This document shows, piece by piece, positions 1-7,770 of a DNA stretch of 64,000 nt; the stretch's first letter is position 1; each line of letters starts with the position of its first letter. Under the pieces are notes generated by a model. It was not told the origin of the DNA. It saw nothing but the letters and a program-made list of their open reading frames with translations, and ran no database searches. Made by a program: the position numbers and the translations under genes. Source of the stretch: Actinomycetospora chibensis (GTDB lineage: Bacteria > Actinomycetota > Actinomycetes > Mycobacteriales > Pseudonocardiaceae); NCBI RefSeq assembly GCF_028737215.1, contig NZ_JAQZAM010000023.1, positions 1-64,000 of the forward strand. The letters are read 5' to 3'.

Positions 1-549
1 CCCCCCCCCCCCCCCCCCCCCACGACGGAGGAGCAGGTCGAGGAGGAGGACCCTGCTCAGGCCCCGGCCGTCGACGAGGCGGCCGCGGAGGACCCCAGCG
101 ACGACACGAGCGACGACCCGGCCGGCACGAACGAGGCGAGCGAGCCGGCGGAGGAGCCCGTCACCGCCGGCACCGCGACCTCCGTCGCCGCGGCCGCCCC
201 GACCCCCGGGCACTACCTCGGCACCCCGCAGCGGCCCCGGACTCCGGCACCCCAGACCCCGGCACCCCAGACCCCGGCACCCCAGACCCCGGCACCCCAG
301 CAGGTCCCCCAGTCCCCCGAGCCCCCGGCATCCCAGCAGGCCCCCCAGTCCCCCGAGCCCCCGGCATCGCGCGGCGGTCACCCGTGGTTCGACCCGGACG
401 GCGACGCGGCCCGCCGCGCTGCCGAGCAGGCCGAGCAGGCCGAGCAGGCCGAGCACGCCGAGCACGCCGAGCACGCCGAGCGGACGGGACAGGCCGAGCA
501 GATCGAGCAGGCCGGACCGCCCCACGCGAGCTCGACCGAGGGCCGCTGA
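1..549 (+). CDS. C-terminal part of a low-complexity acidic/proline-rich protein (5' end outside window)
   Basis: Frame 1 is open from the first base to a TGA at 547-549 and has no start codon at its beginning, so the gene starts upstream of the window. The visible part opens with a proline run encoded by the 21 C bases. An acidic stretch rich in Glu, Asp and Ala follows, then four TPAPQ repeats (about residues 81-100), two PQSPEPPAS-type units, and a run of AEQ/AEH triplets (about 141-160). I see no enzymatic domain. Such tails are typical of disordered C-termini of actinobacterial membrane or wall-associated proteins, but the function cannot be given. The repeats make the assembly here less certain. 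Confidence 0.6.
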   Translation, partial: PPPPPPPTTEEQVEEEDPAQAPAVDEAAAEDPSDDTSDDPAGTNEASEPAEEPVTAGTATSVAAAAPTPGHYLGTPQRPRTPAPQTPAPQTPAPQTPAPQQVPQSPEPPASQQAPQSPEPPASRGGHPWFDPDGDAARRAAEQAEQAEQAEHAEHAEHAERTGQAEQIEQAGPPHASSTEGR

Positions 550-641
550 CCACCAGCGCCGTCCCGGGCGCCGGAGCGAGGGTCACCCCGACTGCCTCCT
601 GCGCAACGGAGGACGCCCTCGCCCGCCCACCGACCCGACCG

Positions 642-1127
642 TCAGAGCGTCAGCGCCCCGCACTCCAGGTCCAGCAGGGCGCGCTTGCGCGCGACGCCGC
701 CGCCGTAGCCCGTGAGCGACCCGTTCGCCCCGACCACGCGGTGGCAGGGCACGACGATGCTGATCGGGTTGCGGCCGTTGGCGAGCCCCACGGCCCGGGA
801 GGCCGTCGGCGAGCCGAGCTCGGCGGCGAGCTCGCCGTAGGTCGTGGTCACGCCGTAGGGGATGTCGCGCAGCGCCGCCCAGACACGCTCCTGGAACGCG
901 GTGCCGTGCAGGGCGAGCGGCAGGTCGAAGGCCGTGAGCTCGCCCGCGAAGTAGGCCGCGAGCTGCTCGCGCACCGGCGCCAGCCCGTCGTCGGTGCGCG
1001 GGCCGAGCGCGTCGGGCGCGGGACCGTGGCGGTGGTCGGTCATGTAGAGGCCGGAGAGGACACCGTCCTCGGCGCGCAGGGTCAGCGGCCCGAGCGGGCT
1101 GCCGACGACGGTGTGCGAGGTACCCAT
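642..1127 (-). CDS. ogt: Methylated-DNA--protein-cysteine methyltransferase
   Basis: This is a 161-residue O6-alkylguanine-DNA alkyltransferase. It removes alkyl groups from O6-alkylguanine by irreversible transfer to its own cysteine. The active-site PCHR motif is at residues 127-130, so Cys128 should be the acceptor. The motif is preceded by the usual helix-turn-helix region (FQERVWAALRDIPYGVTTTY) and followed by the conserved VVGANGSLTGYGGG segment. Length matches the Ogt family without an Ada regulatory domain. ATG at 1127 gives the family's normal short N-terminus. It lies 17 bases from the upstream CDF gene on the same strand and may be transcribed with it. Confidence 0.93.
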   Translation of the reverse strand: MGTSHTVVGSPLGPLTLRAEDGVLSGLYMTDHRHGPAPDALGPRTDDGLAPVREQLAAYFAGELTAFDLPLALHGTAFQERVWAALRDIPYGVTTTYGELAAELGSPTASRAVGLANGRNPISIVVPCHRVVGANGSLTGYGGGVARKRALLDLECGALTL

Positions 1128-1144
1128 CGCGACACAGTGTGCCC

Positions 1145-2110
1145 TCAGCGGGCCCCGAAGCCCCGCTCCACGGTGACGACGGGCGGCTCGCAGGCCTGCT
1201 CGTGGTCGGCGTGCTCGACGCCCTCGATCTGCAGCGTGCTGTGCTCGAGCCCGAAGCGCTCGCGCAGGACGATCGTGGCGCGGTCGAGCACCCCGTGCTC
1301 CCCGCAGTCGGCGGTGGCGCAGCCCTCGTCGGAGATCACGAGGTGGGCCGAGACCGCGGGGCTGCGGTCGTTGATCGCCCAGACGTGCAGGTCGTGGACC
1401 TCCGCGACGCCCTCGACGTCGAGCAGCGCGGTGTGCACGTCGTCGACGTCGATGCCGGCGGGCGCGCCCTCGAGCAGCACGTGGCCGGTCTCGCGCAGGA
1501 GGGCCACGGTGCGGGGCAGGAGGATTGCGACGATCACCAGCGAGGCGAGCGTGTCGGCGTAGGCCCACCCGGTGGTCAGGGTGACCACGGCGGCGGCGAG
1601 CACGGCCACCGAGCCCAGCGCGTCGCCGAGCACGTGGAGCGCGGCGCCGCGGACGTTCATCCCCCCGCTGCCGCGCTGCAGGACCGCGAGCGCGACGACG
1701 TTGCCGACCAGACCGACGAGGCCGTAGACCAGCAGCGCGCCCCCGGGCACCTCGGTCGGGGTGGCGAGGCGCTCGACCGCCTCGATCGCGACCCACACCG
1801 TGACCCCGAGCAGCAGCACCGCGTTGAGCGCGGCGCCCAGCACCTCGGCGCGGCCGAGCCCGAAGGTCCGGCGCCGACTCGGCGGGCGGGCGGCGAGCGC
1901 GGAGGCGGCGAGGGCGGTGCCGAGGGCGACGACGTCGGTGCCGACGTGCCCGAGGTCGGCCAGCAGCGCCAGCGACCCGGTGACGACCGCGCCGACGGCG
2001 CCGACGACGAGCACCAGCGCGGTGATTCCGAGTGCGACGCCGAGCCGCCGCCGGTCGTCGGCACCGGCGCCGTGTCCGTGACCATGTCCGTGCCCCACGG
2101 CGGCGACCAT
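1145..2110 (-). CDS. Cation diffusion facilitator family transporter (Zn/Cd type)
   Basis: This 321-residue CDF exporter should have six membrane segments and a cytoplasmic C-terminal domain. The N-terminus carries a His-Gly repeat (HGHGHGHG), a common metal-binding tail. Membrane metal-site motifs of the HxxxD type are visible in LADLGHVGTDVV and LHVLGDALGS, which fits zinc/cadmium-type CDF proteins. The C-terminal part contains the HDLHVW segment typical of the cytoplasmic ferredoxin-like domain. Start ATG 2110 is chosen, but in-frame ATGs at 2122 and 2128 are possible and no clear Shine-Dalgarno decides. The start lies in an alternating purine-pyrimidine tract that may be regulatory. ogt follows 17 bases downstream. 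Confidence 0.9.
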   Translation of the reverse strand: MVAAVGHGHGHGHGAGADDRRRLGVALGITALVLVVGAVGAVVTGSLALLADLGHVGTDVVALGTALAASALAARPPSRRRTFGLGRAEVLGAALNAVLLLGVTVWVAIEAVERLATPTEVPGGALLVYGLVGLVGNVVALAVLQRGSGGMNVRGAALHVLGDALGSVAVLAAAVVTLTTGWAYADTLASLVIVAILLPRTVALLRETGHVLLEGAPAGIDVDDVHTALLDVEGVAEVHDLHVWAINDRSPAVSAHLVISDEGCATADCGEHGVLDRATIVLRERFGLEHSTLQIEGVEHADHEQACEPPVVTVERGFGAR

Positions 2111-2131
2111 ACATGCACACATACGCATACG
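2108..2131. other. 24-base alternating purine-pyrimidine tract at the CDF gene start
   Basis: Every base from 2108 to 2131 alternates pyrimidine and purine. The tract is AT-richer than its surroundings and contains ATGC and GCAT arms eight bases apart. It overlaps the likely start codon and leader of the metal transporter. It could be an operator or a Z-DNA-prone site, but the function is not shown. Confidence 0.4.
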
Positions 2132-2185
2132 GGCGCGACGGCGCCGTACGCCACACGAGCGCGCAACGGACACCGCCGACGGCCC

Positions 2186-2197
2186 TAGAGTGTGCCG
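2186..2197 (+). promoter_or_regulatory. -10 box TAGAGT of a probable leaderless promoter
   Basis: TAGAGT at 2186-2191 is followed by six bases and then GTG at 2198. This spacing puts the transcription start at the start codon, the standard arrangement of actinobacterial leaderless genes. No good -35 hexamer is visible. Confidence 0.55.
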
Positions 2198-2836
2198 GTG
2201 CCCGTCAATCCCTGGCTCGCGGTCACCGGCGGCACGGCCGGCCCGGGCTACGCCGCGCGGTTCGCCGAGCTCGAGCGCGAGGGCCAGGACCTGCACGGGG
2301 AGGCCCGGCGCGTCGACGCCCTGGTCCGCGAGAAGCTCGGTCGGCCGGGCGACGTCCTCGACGCCGGCTGCGGCACCGGGCGCGTCGCGATCCGGCTCGC
2401 CCAGCTCGGCCACCGCGTGGTCGGCGTCGACCTCGACGCCTCGATGCTCGACGAGGCCCGCGCGAGCGCGCCCGAGCTCGACTGGCGCCTGGTCGACCTC
2501 GTGGAGCTGCGCCTCGACCGCACCGTCGACGCCGTCGTCGCCGCCGGCAACCTGTGGCCGCTGCTGACCCCCGGCACGCACGCCGAGGTGGTCGGCGGGC
2601 TCGCGCGCCACCTGCGGCCCGGCGGGCTGCTCGTCGCAGGCTTCGGGCTCGACGGCGAGCACGTGCCGTTCACCCTGCCCGACGGCGTCGGGTTCCCCAC
2701 CCTGGCCGACTACGACGCCGCCGCAGCGGCCGCCGGCCTCGAGCTCGTCACCCGCAGCGCCGACTGGGCGGGCGAGGAGCCCTACCGGGACGGGGGCTAC
2801 GTGGTCAGCGTCCACACCCGGGAAGGACACCTCTGA
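2198..2836 (+). CDS. Class I SAM-dependent methyltransferase
   Basis: This 212-residue small-molecule methyltransferase has a Rossmann fold. Motif I is VLDAGCGTGRVAI, followed by the acidic loop VVGVDLDASML that binds the SAM ribose, and a later LRPGGLLVAGFG segment typical of strand 5. The substrate cannot be named. GTG 2198 is preferred because a TAGAGT -10 box lies six bases upstream; GTG 2192 would add two residues. The stop codon overlaps the ATG of the DUF1330 gene (TGATG), so the two are translationally coupled and the antiporter follows in the same operon. Confidence 0.82.
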   Translation: MPVNPWLAVTGGTAGPGYAARFAELEREGQDLHGEARRVDALVREKLGRPGDVLDAGCGTGRVAIRLAQLGHRVVGVDLDASMLDEARASAPELDWRLVDLVELRLDRTVDAVVAAGNLWPLLTPGTHAEVVGGLARHLRPGGLLVAGFGLDGEHVPFTLPDGVGFPTLADYDAAAAAAGLELVTRSADWAGEEPYRDGGYVVSVHTREGHL

Positions 2837-3225
2837 TGGCCGTCGATCCGCGCGGACGTGACCTCAAGGCGTTCCTGGCCGACGACCCGGGCGGCCCGGT
2901 GGTCATGCTCAACCTGCTGCGGTTCCGGCCGGGCGGCCGCGAGTCGTACGCCGCGTACCTCGCCCACTTCCGCGCCCACGCCGAGCACCGCGGCGCCGAG
3001 ATCCTCTACCTGGGTGATGGCGGCACGGCGCTCGTCGCCGAGGACGGGCAGGCCTGGGACGCCGTGCTGCTGGTGCGCTACCCGGACCGGCAGGCGTTCA
3101 GCGACATGATCGCGGACCCCGCCTACCAGGAGGGGACGCACCTGCGCACCGAGGCGCTGACCGAGGCCGTCCTGCAGGCCACGGCACCGTGGACCCCGCC
3201 GGAACCGCGCCTACACGCCTCATGA
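2836..3225 (+). CDS. DUF1330 family protein
   Basis: This is a 129-residue protein of the DUF1330 type, a dimeric alpha/beta-barrel fold. The typical opening is visible (GGPVVMLNLLRFRPGGRESY), together with the late VRYPDRQAFSDMIADPAYQ segment that gives the barrel strand and helix. No catalytic function is established for the family. A Shine-Dalgarno-like GGAAGGAC lies just upstream of ATG 2836. The gene overlaps the methyltransferase stop by one base, and its own TGA overlaps the antiporter ATG (ATGA). It is therefore the middle gene of a three-gene operon. Confidence 0.85.
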   Translation: MAVDPRGRDLKAFLADDPGGPVVMLNLLRFRPGGRESYAAYLAHFRAHAEHRGAEILYLGDGGTALVAEDGQAWDAVLLVRYPDRQAFSDMIADPAYQEGTHLRTEALTEAVLQATAPWTPPEPRLHAS

Positions 3226-4817
3226 CCGAGGCCGATCCCCGGGCGCTGCTCGTCGTCTTCGTCGTCGCCCTCGGCGTCACGGCGATCGCCCGCCGCTACG
3301 CGCTGTCGGCGCCGCTGCTGCTCGTGGTGGTGGGGCTCGCGATGTCGTTCGTCCCCGGCATCCCGGTGGTCCCTCTCGACCCCGACCTCGTGCTCTTCCT
3401 CGTCCTGCCCCCGCTGCTGTACTCGGCGGCGCTCGAGAGCTCGACGCTGCGCCTGCGCGAGAACATGAAGCGGATCAGCCAGCTCGCGATCGGCCTCGTC
3501 GTGTTCAGCACCGCGGTGGTGGGGATCGCGGCGTGGCTGCTCGTGCCGGAGCTGCCGCTGGCCAGCGCGCTCGTGCTCGGCGCCGTCGTCGCCCCGCCCG
3601 ACGCGGTCGCCGCCGCGTCGATCGGTCGCCGGCTCGGCCTCCAGCGACGACTCATGACGATCCTCGAGGGCGAGAGCCTGCTCAACGACGCCACCGCGCT
3701 GACGCTCTTCCGGGTCCTGCTCGCCGCGGCGATCGCCACCACCACGGTCGGCACCGGCGTGACGATCCTGGAGGGCCTCGGCGAGTTCGCCCTGGCCGCG
3801 GTCGGCGGCGTGGCCCTCGGCGCCGGGCTCGGCTGGGTGCTGCACCGCATCCGGATGCGCCTGCACGACGGCGTGCTCGAGAGCTCGGTCGGCCTGCTCG
3901 TCCCGTTCGCGATCTACCTGCTCGCCGAGGAGCTGCACACCTCCGGGGTGCTCGCCGTGGTCGTCGCGGGGCTCTACCTCGGGCACAAGGCCACCGAGGC
4001 GGGCTACGCGACGCGGCTGCAGGACCAGGCGGTGTGGAAGGCCCTCGACACCCTGCTCGAGGCGCTGGTCTTCGCGCTGATCGGCCTCCAGCTGCGGGTG
4101 GTGGTCGACGGGCTGGGCGCGGACGCCGGGCGGATCCTGGGGGTCTCGCTCGCGCTCCTGGTCGTGACGATCCTCGCCCGTTTCGTCTGGGTCTTCCCGA
4201 CGATCTATCTCCCCCGCGTGCTACCGAAGGTGCGGCGCGCCGGCCCCGCCCTGTCCTGGCGCGGGCCGTTCGTCATCTCCTGGGCGGGCATGCGCGGCGT
4301 GGTGACGCTGGCCGCGGCGTTCGCCATCCCCGCGGCGAGCGAGCTCGGGCCCGGCATGCCCGGACGCGACGTCGTGGTGTTCGCGGCCTTCGTGATCACC
4401 GTCGGCACCCTGCTGCTGCAGGGCCTCACGCTGCCCACCCTCATCCGCCGCCTGCGCGTGCAGGACAGGGGCGGGCAGCGCGACGTGCTCGACGAGGCCG
4501 CGGTGAAGCAGGCCGCCGCCGAGGCCGCCCTGTCCCGCCTGGACGACCTCTCCGACGACTCGACCCCGCAGCACGTCACCGAGCAGCTGCGCACCTGGGC
4601 CCAGCACCGCTCCAACGGCGCGTGGGAACGGCTCGGACGCTCCGACGAGGAGATCGGCGAGTCCCCCTCCGTGGCGTTCACCCGCCTGCGCCGGGAGATG
4701 CTCACCGCCGAGCGCGACACCTTCGTGCGCTTCCGGGACATGGGCCGCATCGACGAGGGCGTGCTGCGCGACATGCTTCGCGAGCTGGACTACGAGGAAG
4801 CGATGCTCGACCGCTGA
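3222..4817 (+). CDS. Na+/H+ antiporter, CPA1 (NhaP-like) family
   Basis: This 531-residue sodium/proton exchanger has about 12 predicted membrane helices followed by a cytoplasmic tail of about 120 residues. The family's ion-binding core is present as EGESLLNDATAL, with the Asn-Asp pair at residues 155-156, and GMRGVVTLAAAFAIP later in the chain. It would exchange sodium or potassium for protons at the plasma membrane. ATG 3222 is chosen because it overlaps the DUF1330 stop as ATGA; an upstream in-frame start at 3189 would lie inside that gene. It is the last gene of the operon and converges on the small gene at 4837. Confidence 0.92.
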   Translation: MTEADPRALLVVFVVALGVTAIARRYALSAPLLLVVVGLAMSFVPGIPVVPLDPDLVLFLVLPPLLYSAALESSTLRLRENMKRISQLAIGLVVFSTAVVGIAAWLLVPELPLASALVLGAVVAPPDAVAAASIGRRLGLQRRLMTILEGESLLNDATALTLFRVLLAAAIATTTVGTGVTILEGLGEFALAAVGGVALGAGLGWVLHRIRMRLHDGVLESSVGLLVPFAIYLLAEELHTSGVLAVVVAGLYLGHKATEAGYATRLQDQAVWKALDTLLEALVFALIGLQLRVVVDGLGADAGRILGVSLALLVVTILARFVWVFPTIYLPRVLPKVRRAGPALSWRGPFVISWAGMRGVVTLAAAFAIPAASELGPGMPGRDVVVFAAFVITVGTLLLQGLTLPTLIRRLRVQDRGGQRDVLDEAAVKQAAAEAALSRLDDLSDDSTPQHVTEQLRTWAQHRSNGAWERLGRSDEEIGESPSVAFTRLRREMLTAERDTFVRFRDMGRIDEGVLRDMLRELDYEEAMLDR

Positions 4818-4836
4818 GGCCGCGCCGGACTCTGTC

Positions 4837-5148
4837 CTAGACCTCCGTCTTGAGGATGCAGATCGCCAGGTGGGCGTCCTCCACGGCGTCGAGGGCCGCC
4901 CTCCCGAGGTCGGGGTCGGCCTTCGCCGCCACCCGCGCGCTGTCGGCGGCCTGCTCGAGCTCGATGATCGCGTCGCGCCTGGCGTCGTCGGCGGTCGCCA
5001 TCGCCTTGTCGGTCTTGGTGTCGAACTCGCGGACGACGGCGGCGGTGACGACCGACGCGCCCGCGTCGTCGTCGACCGCGCGGCGGCACGTCGCGACACG
5101 GCCGCGCACGTCGTTCAGCCTGCTCAGCATGTCGGTGGTGGCGAGCAC
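4837..5148 (-). CDS. Small helical hypothetical protein
   Basis: This 103-residue protein is rich in Ala, Asp, Arg and Val and probably entirely alpha-helical. I do not recognise a family. A Shine-Dalgarno GGGGGAGGA lies a few bases before GTG 5148, which supports this start over the ATG six codons further in. It has no signal peptide and no membrane segment. It converges with the antiporter gene with a gap of 19 bases. A 13-base palindrome at 5166-5178 sits just upstream. Confidence 0.6.
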   Translation of the reverse strand: MLATTDMLSRLNDVRGRVATCRRAVDDDAGASVVTAAVVREFDTKTDKAMATADDARRDAIIELEQAADSARVAAKADPDLGRAALDAVEDAHLAICILKTEV

Positions 5149-5165
5149 GGGTCCTCCCCCGGGTC

Positions 5166-5178
5166 TGGTGGACCACCA
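5166..5178. promoter_or_regulatory. Palindrome TGGTGGACCACCA upstream of the small gene at 5148
   Basis: Two perfect 6-base arms (TGGTGG/CCACCA) flank one base, about 20 bases before the GTG start on the minus strand. An operator role is possible. No -10 box can be assigned with confidence. Confidence 0.25.
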
Positions 5179-5239
5179 TCAGCGCACGGCGCCGGGCGGC
5201 CGCCCAGGGACGGGAACTACGTACGGGTCGACGGAGGGG

Positions 5240-6031
5240 CTACGTCCGCGTCGGCGCCGGCAGCAGGCCGATCAGCTGCGCGCGCTGGACGGCGACGAGG
5301 CGGTCGCCCGCCCCGAGCTTGCGGTAGATGCGCTGGAGGTGCTTCTGCACGGTGCGCTCGCCGACGTGGAGCCTGCGGGCGATCGCCCGCGCCGTGTACC
5401 CCGACGCGAGCAGCGCCAGCACCGAGGACTCTCGCGGCGTCAGCTCGCCCGCGCTCGCCGCCTCGAGCGCGCACGGACCCACCAGGTGCACCCAGCGGGA
5501 GTAGCACGCGATCTGGCGGTCCAGGCCCGTGAGCAGCCGCTGGAGGCGACGCGCGAGGGCCACCTCCTGCGCGGTGTAGTCGTCCTCGCGCCCGACCAGG
5601 AACGTGCGGTTCGCCGTCGGGCCCAGGCACAGCGGCAGGGCCATCTGCGAGGAGACGCCGCCGAGGTACTCCTGGCACAGCGAGCGCCACTGGTCCTGCA
5701 GACCGACGGACGCGACGGTCGTCGGGACGTCGGCCACCTGCATCGCCAGCGGATCGCCGCTCGCGAGGTACCACCGCAGCAGCGGGTGCTCCCGCGGCGC
5801 GTGCTCGATCGTCCAGCGCTCGATCTCCGCGGGGTCGGTGCCGCGGAAGCCCGCGGGCCACGGCCGCTGCTCGATCACGTCGCCGTCCTGGCCGTAGTAC
5901 GACCCGGCCGGCGCGTCGAAGGTCCCGGCGAGGAGCTCGACGACCTCCTCGGCGGGCCACGCCGTCAGCGGCCGGGCGACCAGGTCCGCGACGAGATCCA
6001 GCCACGCGTTGTCGTGCGGTGTGGTGAGCAT
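5240..6031 (-). CDS. LuxR-family transcriptional regulator
   Basis: This 263-residue regulator has a C-terminal LuxR/NarL-type helix-turn-helix at about residues 195-255. The segment LTPRESSVLALLASGYTARA and the recognition part VGERTVQKHLQRIYRKLG are clear. The N-terminal 190 residues do not look like a receiver domain, because no phosphoacceptor Asp pattern is seen; they may bind a ligand in a GAF-like fold. ATG 6031 is chosen because GAGGTCGG lies just upstream. The upstream gap (6032-6145, 114 bases) shows nothing I can assign. Targets are unknown. Confidence 0.8.
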   Translation of the reverse strand: MLTTPHDNAWLDLVADLVARPLTAWPAEEVVELLAGTFDAPAGSYYGQDGDVIEQRPWPAGFRGTDPAEIERWTIEHAPREHPLLRWYLASGDPLAMQVADVPTTVASVGLQDQWRSLCQEYLGGVSSQMALPLCLGPTANRTFLVGREDDYTAQEVALARRLQRLLTGLDRQIACYSRWVHLVGPCALEAASAGELTPRESSVLALLASGYTARAIARRLHVGERTVQKHLQRIYRKLGAGDRLVAVQRAQLIGLLPAPTRT

Positions 6032-6145
6032 GGGCCGACCTCGGCACCGGGGTCTGGGATGAGCTGCCCGAAAGGGTCCTCCGACGACGCTGCGTGGTCG
6101 AGGATCCGTCCCCGTTCGGCCGCTGACGTCACCCGGTCGCTGCAC

Positions 6146-6712
6146 TCACCCCGAACGCGGGAGCACCCGGATCTCGACGGGCATCGTGCGCAGGCTGTCG
6201 AGGGCCCGACGTTCCCGGCGCAGCGGGAGCCGGGCGAAGAACAGCAGGTCGAGCGGGTACCAGAGCCCGACCCAGGCGATGACGAGGAAGACGCCGTTGC
6301 CCAGGAGGTTCTGGAAGAACTCCGGGACGTCCGGGGCGAGGAAGTCGGTCGAGAGCAGCAGGCCGATGACGAAGAGCGGGATCCCGGGCCGCAACGAGGC
6401 GAGACCCTGTCGGTAGAGCACGTGGGCCTCGCGCTCGACCCCCTCGAGGCGCCGTTGCGACCACCGCCGCAACGCCGTCTCCAGGCGGGCCGTCGTCGCG
6501 GCGACGTCCGGACCGGCAGCGGCCGCGGGCATCTCGAGCACCAGCCGGTCGCGGCGCCCGACCCGGCGGCGCGAGAGCACCTCGCCGAGGATCTCGTCGA
6601 CCGCCGGCACCGTGCGCGTGTCCTCCCCGTCGTCGTCGAGCAGGCCCGCCGGGTCGACGGTGACCATCTCCTCGGGACGGCGCAGGCGCACCACCACCGG
6701 CACGCCGGTCAC
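6146..6712 (-). CDS. Hypothetical two-helix membrane protein
   Basis: This 188-residue protein has a soluble N-terminal half and two hydrophobic helices near the C-terminus (IPLFVIGLLLSTDFL and GVFLVIAWVGLWYPLDLLFF), followed by a basic tail. No family is recognised. GTG 6712 overlaps the stop codon of the cation transporter gene (GTGA), so it is probably translated by coupling and works with or beside that transporter. An alternative GTG lies three codons in. Confidence 0.65.
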   Translation of the reverse strand: MTGVPVVVRLRRPEEMVTVDPAGLLDDDGEDTRTVPAVDEILGEVLSRRRVGRRDRLVLEMPAAAAGPDVAATTARLETALRRWSQRRLEGVEREAHVLYRQGLASLRPGIPLFVIGLLLSTDFLAPDVPEFFQNLLGNGVFLVIAWVGLWYPLDLLFFARLPLRRERRALDSLRTMPVEIRVLPRSG

Positions 6713-7611
6713 ACTGCCCACCGCCGCTCGGTCGTGAACGCGACGATCACCGAGCGCTCGTGCCCGAGCTCGGCGAGCCGGTCGTGCAGCGCCTGGCGCA
6801 CCAGGTCGCCGTCGGCCACCGTGCGCACCGACGAGTCCTCCCCCACCACGAAGTCCACCTCCACGTCGACGCGGGTGCCGACCTTCGACGCCCGCAGGAA
6901 CGCCTCCTCGATCCCGAAGCGCGCCCGCACCGCCTCGACCGCCTCGTCCAGCGCGGCCCGGGTCTCCTCGGGCGGGGCCATCGAGAGAATCTCGCGCATC
7001 CCGCCGCCGACCAGCCGGAACGGGACGCGCAGGAACAGCAGGGACACGACGACGACCATCGCCGGGTCCACGTAGGCCGCCAGGTCGGGACGCCCGATCC
7101 CGACCAGCACGATCGCGATGACGAACCCGACGAGCACCCCGACCGAGAGCAGCGTGTCGCCGAACCACTCGGCGGCTTCGGCACGCACCAGGTCGGACCG
7201 CCCGCCCCGGCGCATCAGCACGGTGACCACCGCGCCGCTGACGGTGGCGACGATCGCGTACGCCAGCGCCCAGCCCGTGGAGACCTCGCGGCCGCCGGCG
7301 AGCAGGTCGGAGATGCCGCCGACCACGGCGTAGACGCACAGCGCGGCCAGCGCGATCGCCTTGACGACGACCGTGACGGGCTCCCAGATCTCGCGACCCC
7401 ACGGGTAGCGCTCGTCCGCACCGGCCCGCGAGGTGCGCAACGCGATCACCGCGAGCATCGAGAGCCCGATGCTCACGAACGACGAGAGGCCGTCGAAGAC
7501 GATCATGGATGAGCCGCTGAGGATGCCCCACACCGAGGAGACGAGGGCGAAGGCCCCGGACGCCCACACCGAGAGCAGGAGCAGGCGCCGATCACGGCGG
7601 TCGGGGTCCAC
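6709..7611 (-). CDS. Cation transporter of the CDF type with non-canonical metal site
   Basis: This 300-residue protein resembles the cation diffusion facilitator family. It has about six membrane helices and a C-terminal soluble region. Instead of two HxxxD motifs it shows FDGLSSFVSIG early and EAAEWFGDTLLS later, so the membrane ligands differ from the zinc transporter at 1145 and the metal cannot be stated. GTG 7611 is used. The 159-base region to the divergent gene at 7771 should hold promoters for both genes, but I cannot assign convincing -10 and -35 boxes. The downstream hypothetical membrane protein overlaps it by four bases. Confidence 0.78.
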   Translation of the reverse strand: MDPDRRDRRLLLLSVWASGAFALVSSVWGILSGSSMIVFDGLSSFVSIGLSMLAVIALRTSRAGADERYPWGREIWEPVTVVVKAIALAALCVYAVVGGISDLLAGGREVSTGWALAYAIVATVSGAVVTVLMRRGGRSDLVRAEAAEWFGDTLLSVGVLVGFVIAIVLVGIGRPDLAAYVDPAMVVVVSLLFLRVPFRLVGGGMREILSMAPPEETRAALDEAVEAVRARFGIEEAFLRASKVGTRVDVEVDFVVGEDSSVRTVADGDLVRQALHDRLAELGHERSVIVAFTTERRWAV

Positions 7612-7770
7612 GCGGTGATCGTGACCGCCCGCGCCCCCCGGCGTCGAGCCCTTCGATCACTCAGAGGATTGTCATCTGGGTGTCTCCGTCGCACACTGCG
7701 AAGCGATCTCACCCTTTCAGCCGCATGGGCGATGCTCTGCTTGCCCTGTGTGATCGCCGAGGAGACGTCC

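Noticed and set aside
3189-3221. Upstream start for the Na+/H+ antiporter
   Set aside because: It would overlap DUF1330 by 37 bases and add 11 polar residues. ATG 3222 overlaps the stop codon as ATGA, the pattern used by neighbouring genes.
5027-5045. GTCGAACTC-type half-sites elsewhere (also near 23697, 29735 and 36280) as further LexA boxes
   Set aside because: They lack the second GTTCGA half at the four-base spacing, and they lie inside coding sequence.
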